A stretch of DNA of 64,000 bases from Novosphingobium rosa NBRC 15208 (GTDB lineage: Bacteria > Pseudomonadota > Alphaproteobacteria > Sphingomonadales > Sphingomonadaceae): positions 17,078 through 81,077 of the forward strand of contig NZ_BCZE01000040.1 of the NCBI RefSeq assembly GCF_001598555.1, in the 5' to 3' direction. Made by a program: the position numbers and the translations under genes. The notes beneath the pieces were generated by a model. The model was not told the DNA's origin. It ran no database searches and worked only from the letters and a program-made list of their open reading frames with translations. Every line of letters starts with the position of its first letter. Position 1 is the first letter of the stretch. Shown here piece after piece: positions 23,451 through 30,688 of the stretch.

Positions 23451-23878
23451 TCGTGCTGGCGGCCCTGCTGGCCCTTCAGGGTTTTGCTGCCGACGCGGGC
23501 GAGGCGCCCAAATCGGCAGCCCAGACCGTGGCTCAGGCGGCGGAAAGCAATGGCGGTTCCGATCTTTCGGAACTGGAGAAGAAGCTTCAGGTCTGGAAGG
23601 GCCGCTGGGGCTACAATGACGGCAAGTTCGGCTGCGAAACCCGCAACACCAGCGGTGATTCGGCGGTGGATTCGGTGGGCTGTCAGGCGCTGATGGCTTG
23701 CCTCAGTCCCGAAGAAGAGCGCCTCAACGCGATCGCTCAGGGCGCCGGTGACGACAAGACGCGCGGCTCCGAGATGCAGGCGATTGTCGCCAAGGCGCAG
23801 CCTTGCATCGCCGAGAAGCGCCATCAGGGTCTGATCGCTCTGGCCCAGCTCCGCAATTTCGGGGGAGCAGGCAAGTGA
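23447..23878 (+). CDS. Unrecognised four-cysteine protein embedded in the suf operon
   Basis: I do not recognise this 143-residue protein. It begins with a hydrophobic, signal-like stretch (MIVLAALLALQGFAADA) without basic residues, then a helical segment (SDLSELEKKLQVWKGRW) and four cysteines: KFGCETRN near 64, VGCQALMAC near 79-85 and AQPCIAEK near 121. It overlaps sufC by ATGA and sufD by GTGA, so it is translationally locked between two core suf genes. It could be an exported protein with two disulfides, or a cytosolic protein using the thiols for iron or clusters. Its position, not its sequence, suggests a link to Fe-S assembly. Confidence 0.75.
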   Translation: MIVLAALLALQGFAADAGEAPKSAAQTVAQAAESNGGSDLSELEKKLQVWKGRWGYNDGKFGCETRNTSGDSAVDSVGCQALMACLSPEEERLNAIAQGAGDDKTRGSEMQAIVAKAQPCIAEKRHQGLIALAQLRNFGGAGK

Positions 23879-24612
23879 GCGCTGTCGCAGAGATCCTTCC
23901 CACCCGCGCCGAGGAAGATTGGCGCTATGCCGATGTGAAGGCGCTGGCCGATCTGTGGCCGCTGCCCGAGCGTGAGACCATCACCGTTCCCGCTGGCGGC
24001 AGTTTCGCGCGTTCCATCGTGCAGACCGCAGGCGGCGTCACCCGCCTGTCGCTGGTGCTGGAAGCCAAGGCCAGTGCGGCGCTGCATGTGCTGAACGCGG
24101 GCGGCCCCTATGCCCGCGTTGAGATCGATGTGGTGCTGCATGAGGGCGCAGACTTCACGCTGGGCGGCGCGCAACTGGCGCAGACCGGTCAGACGGTGGA
24201 AATCGTCACCAAGGTCACCCATGCCCATCCCGATGCGGTCAGCCGTCAGCTGGTGCGCTCGGTGGCGGGCGGGCAGGGCGTCGTCACCTATCTGGGCAAG
24301 GTCAAGGTCGAGCCCGGCGCGGACGGCACCGATGGCGAACAGAGCGTGCGCGCCATGCTGCTGGACCGCACCGCCACGGCCAACGCCAAGCCCGAGCTGG
24401 AAATCTACGCCGACGATGTGAAATGCGCCCATGGCTGTGCTGTGGGTGAGCTGGACGCCAACGGGCTGTTCTATCTCGCCGCGCGCGGTCTGCCGCCTGC
24501 GCAGGCCAAGGCGCTGATGCTCTCGGCTTTTATCGCCGAGGCTTTCGATGGCGCCGAAGAAGGCGACCATCTGCAGTCGCTGGCGCAAAAGCTGCTGGAG
24601 GAAGCGCTGTGA
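23875..24612 (+). CDS. sufD: Fe-S cluster assembly protein SufD
   Basis: SufD is the SufB paralogue that completes SufBC2D and helps deliver iron. This 245-residue protein is short for the family (E. coli SufD is over 400), because the long N-terminal part is reduced; shortened SufD is common in this bacterial group as far as I know. The core beta-helix is present (VTRLSLVLEAKASAALHVLNAGG onwards), as is the C-terminal EIYADDVKCAHGCAVGELD motif with the conserved histidine, then LMLSAFIAEAF. The GTG start at 23875 overlaps the stop of the unknown gene; the end overlaps sufS by GTGA. Confidence 0.92.
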   Translation: MSAVAEILPTRAEEDWRYADVKALADLWPLPERETITVPAGGSFARSIVQTAGGVTRLSLVLEAKASAALHVLNAGGPYARVEIDVVLHEGADFTLGGAQLAQTGQTVEIVTKVTHAHPDAVSRQLVRSVAGGQGVVTYLGKVKVEPGADGTDGEQSVRAMLLDRTATANAKPELEIYADDVKCAHGCAVGELDANGLFYLAARGLPPAQAKALMLSAFIAEAFDGAEEGDHLQSLAQKLLEEAL

Positions 24613-25820
24613 GCCGTTCGCTCGCCGAGATCCGCGCCGACTTTCCGGGCCTGAAAACCCGTGAGGGCGGCGTGTGGCATTATCTCGACAGCGGGGCGAC
24701 GGCGCAGAAGCCGCAGGCCGTGATCGAGGCCACGGTGCGCGCGATGGGGGCGGATTACGCCACCGTCCATCGCGGCGTCTATGCCCGCAGCGCCGAGATG
24801 ACTCTGGCTTACGAGGCGGCGCGCCGCACCGTGGCCCGTTTTATCGGCGGCGATGAGCATGAGGTCGTCTTCACCCGCGGCGCCACCGAGGCGATCAATC
24901 TGGTAGCCAACAGCTGGGGCGCGGCGACTCTGAAAGCGGGGGATCGCATTCTGATCTCCACGCTGGAGCATCACTCGAACATCGTGCCGTGGCAGATTCT
25001 GCGCGACAAGCTCGGTTTCGAGATCGATGTCTGCCCGCTCACCGAAGATGGCCGCATCGATCTGGATGTTGCCGAAACCATGCTGACCCCGGCGCACAAG
25101 CTGGTGGCGCTGGCGCATGTCTCCAACGTGCTGGGCAGCGTGCTGGATGTGGAACGCGCCGTGGCGCTGGCCAAATCGGTTGGCGCGAAAGTGCTGATCG
25201 ATGGCTGTCAGGCCGTGCCGCGTCTCAAGCTCGATCTGGCCGCGCTGGGTTGCGATTTCTACGTCTTTTCCGCCCATAAGCTCTACGGCCCCACCGGCAT
25301 CGGCGCGCTGTGGGTGAAGGCGGAGGTTCTCGCCACCATGCAGCCATGGCAGGGCGGCGGCTCGATGATCGACCGCGTGACCTTCGAGAAGACGACCTGG
25401 GCCCCGGCGCCCACCCGCTTCGAGGCGGGCACGCCTGCGATCGTCGAGGCGATCGGCTTTGCCGCGGCCATCGATTATGTCGAAGCCATCGGCATGGATG
25501 CGATCCACGCCCATGAACTCTCGCTGGTGGACAGCCTGCGCGGAGAACTGCGCGCTTTCAACTCGATCCGTCTGTTCGGGCCCGATCATGCGGCGGGCAT
25601 CGTGTCTTTTTCCATGGACGGGGTGCATCCGCATGACCTCGGCACTATCTTGGATGAGGAAGGCGTGGCGATCCGCGCCGGGCATCATTGCGCCCAGCCT
25701 TTGATGGAGCATCTGGGCGTGCCCGCCACCGCCCGCGCCAGCTTTGGCCTTTACAGCGATGACAGTGACATTGCCGCCCTGCTGCGCGGCATCGAGCGAA
25801 CCAAGAGGATTTTCGGATGA
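24609..25820 (+). CDS. sufS: Cysteine desulfurase SufS
   Basis: SufS is the PLP enzyme that takes sulfur from cysteine as a persulfide for cluster assembly. The 403-residue protein has the group II desulfurase features: TLEHHSNIVPWQ near 118, the DGCQAVPRLKLDL segment, the PLP lysine in YVFSAHKLYGPTGIGALW near 227, and the catalytic cysteine in RAGHHCAQPLMEHLG near 362. No separate sufE is in the operon. It starts at GTG overlapping the sufD stop, and its own stop overlaps the next ATG. Confidence 0.97.
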   Translation: MSRSLAEIRADFPGLKTREGGVWHYLDSGATAQKPQAVIEATVRAMGADYATVHRGVYARSAEMTLAYEAARRTVARFIGGDEHEVVFTRGATEAINLVANSWGAATLKAGDRILISTLEHHSNIVPWQILRDKLGFEIDVCPLTEDGRIDLDVAETMLTPAHKLVALAHVSNVLGSVLDVERAVALAKSVGAKVLIDGCQAVPRLKLDLAALGCDFYVFSAHKLYGPTGIGALWVKAEVLATMQPWQGGGSMIDRVTFEKTTWAPAPTRFEAGTPAIVEAIGFAAAIDYVEAIGMDAIHAHELSLVDSLRGELRAFNSIRLFGPDHAAGIVSFSMDGVHPHDLGTILDEEGVAIRAGHHCAQPLMEHLGVPATARASFGLYSDDSDIAALLRGIERTKRIFG

Positions 25821-26323
25821 GCGAGTCCACAGCCGGAAACGGCGCCCCCCGTTTCACCGTGGAAGAGGTTGATGCCGCCCCCACCCCGCCGCGCGCGCGG
25901 GTGGAGGATGTGACTCCCGCCCCTTCGGAAAGTGCCGAGGAAAAGGCCGAGCGCAAGCGCGACTATCTCGATGGTTTCCTCAGCCAGCAGCCCACCGGCA
26001 TGGCCCCCAACGAACCGGGCGGCGAACTGTATGAGGCGGTGGTCGATGCGCTGAAAGAGATCTATGACCCGGAAATCCCGGTCAACATCTACGAACTGGG
26101 CCTGATCTACGGCGTGGACATCACGCCCGATGGCGCGGTGGCGATCACCATGACGCTGACCACCCCGCATTGCCCGGTGGCCGAATCCATGCCGGGCGAG
26201 GTGGAACTGCGCGTCGCCAGCGTGCCCGGCATCCGCGAGGCCGAGGTCAGCCTGGTGTGGGACCCCGCCTGGGACCCGGCGAAAATGAGCGACGAAGCCC
26301 GCCTCGAACTGGGGATGCTGTGA
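25817..26323 (+). CDS. sufT: SUF system assembly protein, MIP18/DUF59 domain (SufT-like)
   Basis: DUF59 proteins of the SUF system assist Fe-S maturation, as SufT does in Staphylococcus and Mycobacterium. The first 65 residues are low-complexity, acidic and basic mixed (SESAEEKAERKRDYLDGFL), with no clear fold; the MIP18 domain follows (VVDALKEIYDPEIPVNIYELGLIYGVDI, LTTPHCPVAESMPGEV with the conserved cysteine, then EVSLVWDPAWDPAKMS). It is coupled to sufS by ATGA and followed by sufA after 2 bp. The symbol follows common usage. Confidence 0.88.
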   Translation: MSESTAGNGAPRFTVEEVDAAPTPPRARVEDVTPAPSESAEEKAERKRDYLDGFLSQQPTGMAPNEPGGELYEAVVDALKEIYDPEIPVNIYELGLIYGVDITPDGAVAITMTLTTPHCPVAESMPGEVELRVASVPGIREAEVSLVWDPAWDPAKMSDEARLELGML

Positions 26324-26325
26324 TC

Positions 26326-26691
26326 ATGAGCGACACCGAAACCAAGACCCGCCGCGCTCGCCCCGCCGCCGTCACGCTGACGGCCACGGCAGAGGCGCGC
26401 ATCGCCCATCTGATGGCAAGCGCTCCCGATGGTTCGGTGGGCGTGAAACTGTCCACCCCGCGCCGGGGCTGTTCGGGTCTGGCCTATTCGGTGGATTATG
26501 TCAGCGCGGCCAACGCGTTCGACGAAAAGATCGAGACGCCGGGCGGCGTGCTCTTCATCGATGGGGCCAGCGTGCTTTATCTGGTGGGATCGGTGATGGA
26601 CTGGGTGGAGGACGATTTCACCGCCGGTTTCGTCTTCAACAATCCCAATGCCAAGGGCAGCTGCGGCTGCGGTGAGAGTTTTACCGTTTAA
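26326..26691 (+). CDS. sufA: A-type Fe-S carrier (SufA/IscA family)
   Basis: A-type carriers take clusters from the scaffold and hand them to apo-targets. The 121-residue protein has the HesB/IscA fold with the three ligating cysteines: one in STPRRGCSGLAYSVDY near 46 and two in GSCGCGESF near the C-terminus. The hydrophobic core VLFIDGASVLYLVGSVMDW is typical. I chose the ATG at 26326 (MSDTETKT), directly after the sufT stop, because the longer frame overlaps sufT. It is the last gene of the suf operon. Confidence 0.94.
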   Translation: MSDTETKTRRARPAAVTLTATAEARIAHLMASAPDGSVGVKLSTPRRGCSGLAYSVDYVSAANAFDEKIETPGGVLFIDGASVLYLVGSVMDWVEDDFTAGFVFNNPNAKGSCGCGESFTV

Positions 26692-26702
26692 TCCTTACCT
26701 CA

Positions 26703-26728
26703 GGCGAGAGTCCCTCATCACTCTCGCC
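26703..26728. terminator. Hairpin after the suf operon
   Basis: GGCGAGAGT and ACTCTCGCC form a perfect 9-bp stem around CCCTCATC, 11 bp after sufA and 8 bp before the stop of the convergent gene. Neither strand has a T run, so it may terminate weakly or mainly protect mRNA 3' ends. Confidence 0.5.
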
Positions 26729-26736
26729 CGCAGCGA

Positions 26737-27156
26737 TCACGCGCCGGTCACGCCCCCCGTCAAACGGCGTTCGTTGCCTTCGGTTGTGATCGCTTCGGCG
26801 TCCACCAGCCTGATCTGCATTTCCTGCTGCCGCAGATAGGCCAGTAAAGCCGCCGGCACCGCCCGCGCCTTCACGCAGCATTGCCGCAGCAGCGCCAGAG
26901 CCGCGGGCGAGCTTGCCCCGCCCTCATCGATCCGCGCCAGCAGCCAGTGCGATTTGGTGTCATCCATCACGCCAGCGGGCGCGCGCTGTTCCACCAGCCA
27001 GGTCGAGATCGTCTCGCCCAGAAACTCCACCCATTCGGGCGAGGGTGAGCGGACATGCATGTTGATGGCCAACAGCGCCTCGGCATCGTCCGGGCTCATG
27101 CCCGGCCGGTTCGGGTCGGCGGGGCGGCCCAAAGGGCTGCGATTCGTCTCGTTCAT
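26737..27156 (-). CDS. Hypothetical protein
   Basis: I do not recognise this 139-residue protein. It is soluble and helical, with no signal peptide. Notable segments are SPDDAEALLAINMHVRSPSPEWVEFLGETISTW near 21-53 and ALLRQCCVKARAVPAALLAYLRQQE near 85-110, with a pair of adjacent cysteines. The ATG at 27156 is preceded by a plausible AAAGG. It is convergent with the suf operon, and a 28-bp inverted repeat lies upstream between it and the lipoprotein gene. Confidence 0.6.
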   Translation of the reverse strand: MNETNRSPLGRPADPNRPGMSPDDAEALLAINMHVRSPSPEWVEFLGETISTWLVEQRAPAGVMDDTKSHWLLARIDEGGASSPAALALLRQCCVKARAVPAALLAYLRQQEMQIRLVDAEAITTEGNERRLTGGVTGA

Positions 27157-27235
27157 CCCGTGCGTCCTTTCGGTTGCGCCCCCGGAGCCGAGATGCCGTT
27201 TTGTCCCTTACAGCAGAGTGAACCAAAAATTCAGG

Positions 27236-27263
27236 TAGAGTGATGTTTTCATATCACACTCTA
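27236..27263. promoter_or_regulatory. AT-rich inverted repeat upstream of hypothetical gene
   Basis: TAGAGTG and CACTCTA form a perfect 7-bp inverted repeat 14 bp apart; an overlapping pair GTGAT/ATCAC lies inside. It lies 80 bp before the start of the gene at 27156 and 8 bp after the lipoprotein stop. An operator is possible, as is a weak terminator. Confidence 0.4.
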
Positions 27264-27270
27264 TGCTGGG

Positions 27271-27705
27271 TCACCGCTTGCGCAGCGCCGCCACGCAGGC
27301 CGCCCGGTCCACATCGCGCGCATCGGTGCCGCGCCGGGCATCGACGTAGGAGGCGCGCGGCGCCTGACCTGGCGCGGGCGGGTAGAGATAGACGTCCAGC
27401 ACGCAGGCCGTGCCGCTGAATTGCAACTTGCGCGCATCGCCCTCGACCACGTCCAGCCGCGGCGTGCCGAACAGGCGCTGCAATTCGGGCTGCGTGGCGC
27501 CGATCACCCCCTGCAGCCCCGGCAGCGACTGCACGCGCGCGGCAGGTGGCGGCGCATGATAGATCGCGGCGGGCGGGGTGGCCGTGCTGCCCCCATGATG
27601 CGGCGGGCGCGGCGTGGAGACGGGCCGAACCGGCTCGCTTCCGCAAGCGGCGAGAAAACCCAGCAGAGGAAGCGCGAAAAAAGAGCGATGGAAAGGCAGG
27701 TTCAT
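27271..27705 (-). CDS. Putative lipoprotein
   Basis: The 144-residue product (start MNLPFHRSFFALPLL at 27705) has a type II signal peptide with lipobox LAAC at about residues 17-20, followed by a proline-rich linker (PVRPVSTPRPPHHGG). The C-terminal part, about 65 onward (LQGVIGATQPELQRLFGTPRLDVVEGDARKL), resembles a small SmpA/OmlA-like fold of the kind found in outer-membrane assembly proteins, but I cannot prove this. Two cysteines, in GTACVLD and AACVAAL, may form a disulfide. Upstream in-frame codons precede the signal peptide and are probably not translated. The PfkB kinase gene is divergent. Confidence 0.7.
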   Translation of the reverse strand: MNLPFHRSFFALPLLGFLAACGSEPVRPVSTPRPPHHGGSTATPPAAIYHAPPPAARVQSLPGLQGVIGATQPELQRLFGTPRLDVVEGDARKLQFSGTACVLDVYLYPPAPGQAPRASYVDARRGTDARDVDRAACVAALRKR

Positions 27706-27857
27706 GGCGCGTGTGATGGACTGAGCATGCGGGGCGGTCAATTGCCGCCCATGCGCATTGTCGCGCGCTGCTGGCGTTCCGGCATATCTGCCCATTGCCC
27801 TTGCCCCGCCCGCCCGCTAGGCGCTGAAAGATTATTGCCCTCAGGAAAGGCCCTTTG

Positions 27858-28856
27858 ATGACCCAGCCCACCACCGATGTCATCGCCATCGGCAATGCCA
27901 TCGTCGATGTGATGGCCCCCTGCGCGGATGCCCTGATCGCGGAGCTGGGCCTCTCGCGCGGTGGCATGACTCTGGTCGACGCCGATCAGGCCAAGGTGCT
28001 CTACGACGCCATGGGCCCGGCGCGCGAAATCTCCGGCGGCTCGGCGGCCAACACGCTGGCCGGTCTGGCCCTGCTGGGCGCGAAGTGCGCCTTCATCGGC
28101 CAGGTCGCGCAAGACCAGCTGGGCGAGGTCTTCGCTCATGACATCCGCTCGGGCGGCATCGCCTTCGACACGCCCGTCGGCCCGGCCAGCTCGCCCACCG
28201 GCCGCTGCCTGATCTTCGTGACGCCCGATGGCCAGCGCACCATGAACACCTTTCTGGGCGCCAGCCAGTTCCTGCCCGCCAGCGCGCTGGACGACAAGGC
28301 CATCGCCGACGCGCAGGTCCTGTACCTTGAAGGCTACCTCTGGGATCCGGAAGAGCCGCGCAACGCCATGCGCCGCGCGATTGCCGCCGCCAAGAATGCC
28401 GGTCGCAAGGTGGCCTTCACCCTTTCGGCCGTCTTCGTGATCGACCGCCACCGCGACGACTTCAACGCCCTGATCAACGAGGGCCTGATCGATATCCTCT
28501 TCGCGAATGAGGAAGAACTCGCCGCCCTGACCGGCCTTGAGGACTGCCACGAAGGCCTCGCCTCGCTGACGGGCAAGGTGCCCACGGTGGTGGTGACGCG
28601 CGGCTCGGAAGGTGCGCTGGCCGTGTCCGATGGGCAGCAGGCGCAGGTCGCCGCGCAGCCCATCGAGCGCGTGGTGGACACCACTGGCGCTGGCGATCTC
28701 TTCGCTTCGGGCTTCTTGTTCGGTTTCGTGCGCGGGCGTTCTTTGGAGGAATGTCTGACTCTGGGCTCGGTTTGCGCGGCCGAGATCATCAGCCATTTCG
28801 GTGCCCGGCCCGAGGTGGATCTGAAGGCCTTGGTTTCCGAGAAGATCGGGGCTTAA
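27858..28856 (+). CDS. PfkB-family sugar/adenosine kinase
   Basis: The 332-residue protein belongs to the PfkB family, in the branch usually annotated adenosine kinase in alphaproteobacteria. Visible marks are DVIAIGNAIVDVMAPC at the N-terminus, EISGGSAANTLAGLALLG near 57 (substrate site), and the anion-hole motif DTTGAGDLFASGFLFGF near 277 with the catalytic aspartate. The substrate is not certain; adenosine, inosine or a sugar are all possible. The ATG at 27858 with AGGAAAGG upstream is preferred over a TTG one codon earlier. Repeat copy E begins 16 bp after the stop. Confidence 0.87.
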   Translation: MTQPTTDVIAIGNAIVDVMAPCADALIAELGLSRGGMTLVDADQAKVLYDAMGPAREISGGSAANTLAGLALLGAKCAFIGQVAQDQLGEVFAHDIRSGGIAFDTPVGPASSPTGRCLIFVTPDGQRTMNTFLGASQFLPASALDDKAIADAQVLYLEGYLWDPEEPRNAMRRAIAAAKNAGRKVAFTLSAVFVIDRHRDDFNALINEGLIDILFANEEELAALTGLEDCHEGLASLTGKVPTVVVTRGSEGALAVSDGQQAQVAAQPIERVVDTTGAGDLFASGFLFGFVRGRSLEECLTLGSVCAAEIISHFGARPEVDLKALVSEKIGA

Positions 28857-28871
28857 GGCTTAAAAGGAAAG

Positions 28872-29107
28872 TGCGAGGGGGTTACCCCCTCGCGCTCCCA
28901 TAACGTCTTCCGACGAAGCGGCAGCGGCGCCCGATCCTTGCGCCTCGGCTCTCCACCTGCGAGACCTAAGGCGCCGCAGGCTTTCAACCCTATGATGATA
29001 GCGCAGCGCTGGCATTTCCTGCCTGCGGCGCTGCAAACTTGGCGCAAGGCCGAACCCGTGGCGCCAACGCAGACATTAAAGGGAGCGCGAGGGTTATGAC
29101 CCTCGCA
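28872..29107 (+). repeat. Nested inverted-repeat element, copy E
   Basis: Ends TGCGAGGGGGTTACCCCCTC... and GGGAGCGCGAGGGTTATGAC...; inside are AACGTCTTCCGACG, CTCTCCACCTGCGAG, GGCGCCGCAGGC, TGCCTGCGGCGCTGC and GCAGACATTAAAGGG. It follows the kinase gene by 16 bp and ends 91 bp before the next small gene on the same strand. Confidence 0.87.
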
Positions 29108-29197
29108 TCATCTTTTTCCTTTAACCCCTTAAACACCCGGATGTTCTACCGTCCTGCCGTATACGCATAGAATGCCTGAGCGCAGGAGGCACAACCC

Positions 29198-29395
29198 ATG
29201 GCCATTTCCACGAGTTCGGTGACATCAAGCACGGTCACCCGGACCCAGTATGATTCGCAGCCGCAGCAGCTGCGCCCGCAGGTTGAGCAGAAGACTCAGT
29301 CGCAGAAGGAGCAGGAGACTCCGGCGCCAACCTACAACAGCGATCTCAACCTGCCGAATGACGGCACCGGGGCCAGCTACAGCTTCCTCGTTTAA
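29198..29395 (+). CDS. Small hypothetical protein
   Basis: I do not recognise this 65-residue protein. It is rich in Ser, Thr and Gln (SSTVTRTQYDSQPQQLRPQ, then QKTQSQKEQE), looks disordered, and ends in NLPNDGTGASYSFLV. The start is well supported: GCAGGAGG lies 8 bp before the ATG. It ends 3 bp before the stop of convergent purD. No membrane or export signal is present. Confidence 0.6.
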   Translation: MAISTSSVTSSTVTRTQYDSQPQQLRPQVEQKTQSQKEQETPAPTYNSDLNLPNDGTGASYSFLV

Positions 29396-29398
29396 CGA

Positions 29399-30688
29399 TC
29401 AGCCTTCCGCCTCACGCGCCACTTCGCGCCAGCCGATATCGCGGCGGCAGAACAGGTCGGGCGCAGTGATGGCATCCACGGCGGCATAGGCGGCCTTTTG
29501 CGCCTCTGTCACATTCGCGCCTGTCGCCGTGACGTTCAGCACGCGCCCGCCGTTGATGGTCAGCGTGTCTCCATCCAGCGCCGTGCCCGCGTGGAAGACC
29601 TTCGCGCCTGTCGCTTCGGCCTTGTCGATGCCCTCGATGGTGCCGCCCTTCTTGGGCGTTTCGGGATAGTTCTGCGCGGCCAGCACCACCGTCAGCGCGG
29701 TGTCCTTGCTGAAGACAGGCGGCTTGGCAGAGGCCAGCTCGCCCGTGGCGCAGGCCAGCAGCAGCTCGGCCAGATCCGACTGCAGGCGGCGCATCATCAC
29801 CTGCGTTTCGGGGTCGCCGAAGCGGGCGTTGTACTCGATCAGGCTGGGGCCGTTGGCGGTCAGCATCAGACCGGCGAACAGCACGCCGCAATAGGGCGTT
29901 CCCTCGGCGGCCAGCGTGCTGACGGTGGGGGCGATGATGCGCTCCATCACCTCGGCTTCCAACTCGGGCGTCAGCACCGGGGCGGGCGAGTAGGCGCCCA
30001 TGCCGCCGGTGTTGGGGCCGGTGTCGCCTTCGCCCACGCGCTTGTGGTCCTGCGCGCTGGCGAAGGCCATGATGCTGGTGCCATCGGTGAGGGCGAAGAA
30101 GCTGGCTTCCTCACCCGTCATGAACTCCTCGATCACCGCTTCGGCGCCCGCCGAGCCGAAGCGCCCGGCGAAGATGTCCTGCACGGCGGCGACAGCCTCA
30201 TCCATCTTCATGGCGACGGTGACGCCCTTGCCGGCGGCCAGACCATCGGCCTTGATGACCACCGGGGCACCGAAGCGTTCCAGAGCGGCCATGGCGTGGG
30301 CCTCGCTGGAAACGCGCTCGTAACCGGCGGTGGGGATGTTGGCGCGGGCGCACAGATCCTTGGTGAACCCTTTCGAGCCTTCAAGCTGGGCCGCTTCCTT
30401 CGAGGGGCCGAACACCGGCACGCCCGCCGCGCGCAGCGAATCGCCAAGGCCATCGACCAGCGGCGCCTCTGGGCCGACCACCACAAGGCCGATGGCCTGC
30501 AGGTGGCAGAAGGCGACCACGGCGTCGTGATTCGTCACATCCAGCTTCACGCATTCGGCGTCTTGCGCGATGCCCGGATTTCCGGGCGCGGCGAAGAGCT
30601 TTCCACCGCTGCGCACCGCTTGGGATTGCGCCAGCTGCCACGCCAGCGCATGTTCGCGCCCGCCCGAGCCCAGGAGAAGGATGTTCAT
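29399..30688 (-). CDS. purD: Phosphoribosylamine-glycine ligase
   Basis: GAR synthetase joins phosphoribosylamine and glycine with ATP in the second step of purine synthesis. The 429-residue protein is full length: N-terminal MNILLLGSGGREHALAW, the ATP-grasp region VIKADGLAAGKGVTVAM near 145, EEFMTGEEASFFALTDG, and NTGGMGAYSPAPVL near 240, then FGDPETQ near 300. The start is certain from the conserved N-terminus, and its ATG overlaps the xseA ATG on the other strand (the shared bases are CATG), so the two promoters must lie inside the opposite genes. Confidence 0.97.
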   Translation of the reverse strand: MNILLLGSGGREHALAWQLAQSQAVRSGGKLFAAPGNPGIAQDAECVKLDVTNHDAVVAFCHLQAIGLVVVGPEAPLVDGLGDSLRAAGVPVFGPSKEAAQLEGSKGFTKDLCARANIPTAGYERVSSEAHAMAALERFGAPVVIKADGLAAGKGVTVAMKMDEAVAAVQDIFAGRFGSAGAEAVIEEFMTGEEASFFALTDGTSIMAFASAQDHKRVGEGDTGPNTGGMGAYSPAPVLTPELEAEVMERIIAPTVSTLAAEGTPYCGVLFAGLMLTANGPSLIEYNARFGDPETQVMMRRLQSDLAELLLACATGELASAKPPVFSKDTALTVVLAAQNYPETPKKGGTIEGIDKAEATGAKVFHAGTALDGDTLTINGGRVLNVTATGANVTEAQKAAYAAVDAITAPDLFCRRDIGWREVAREAEG

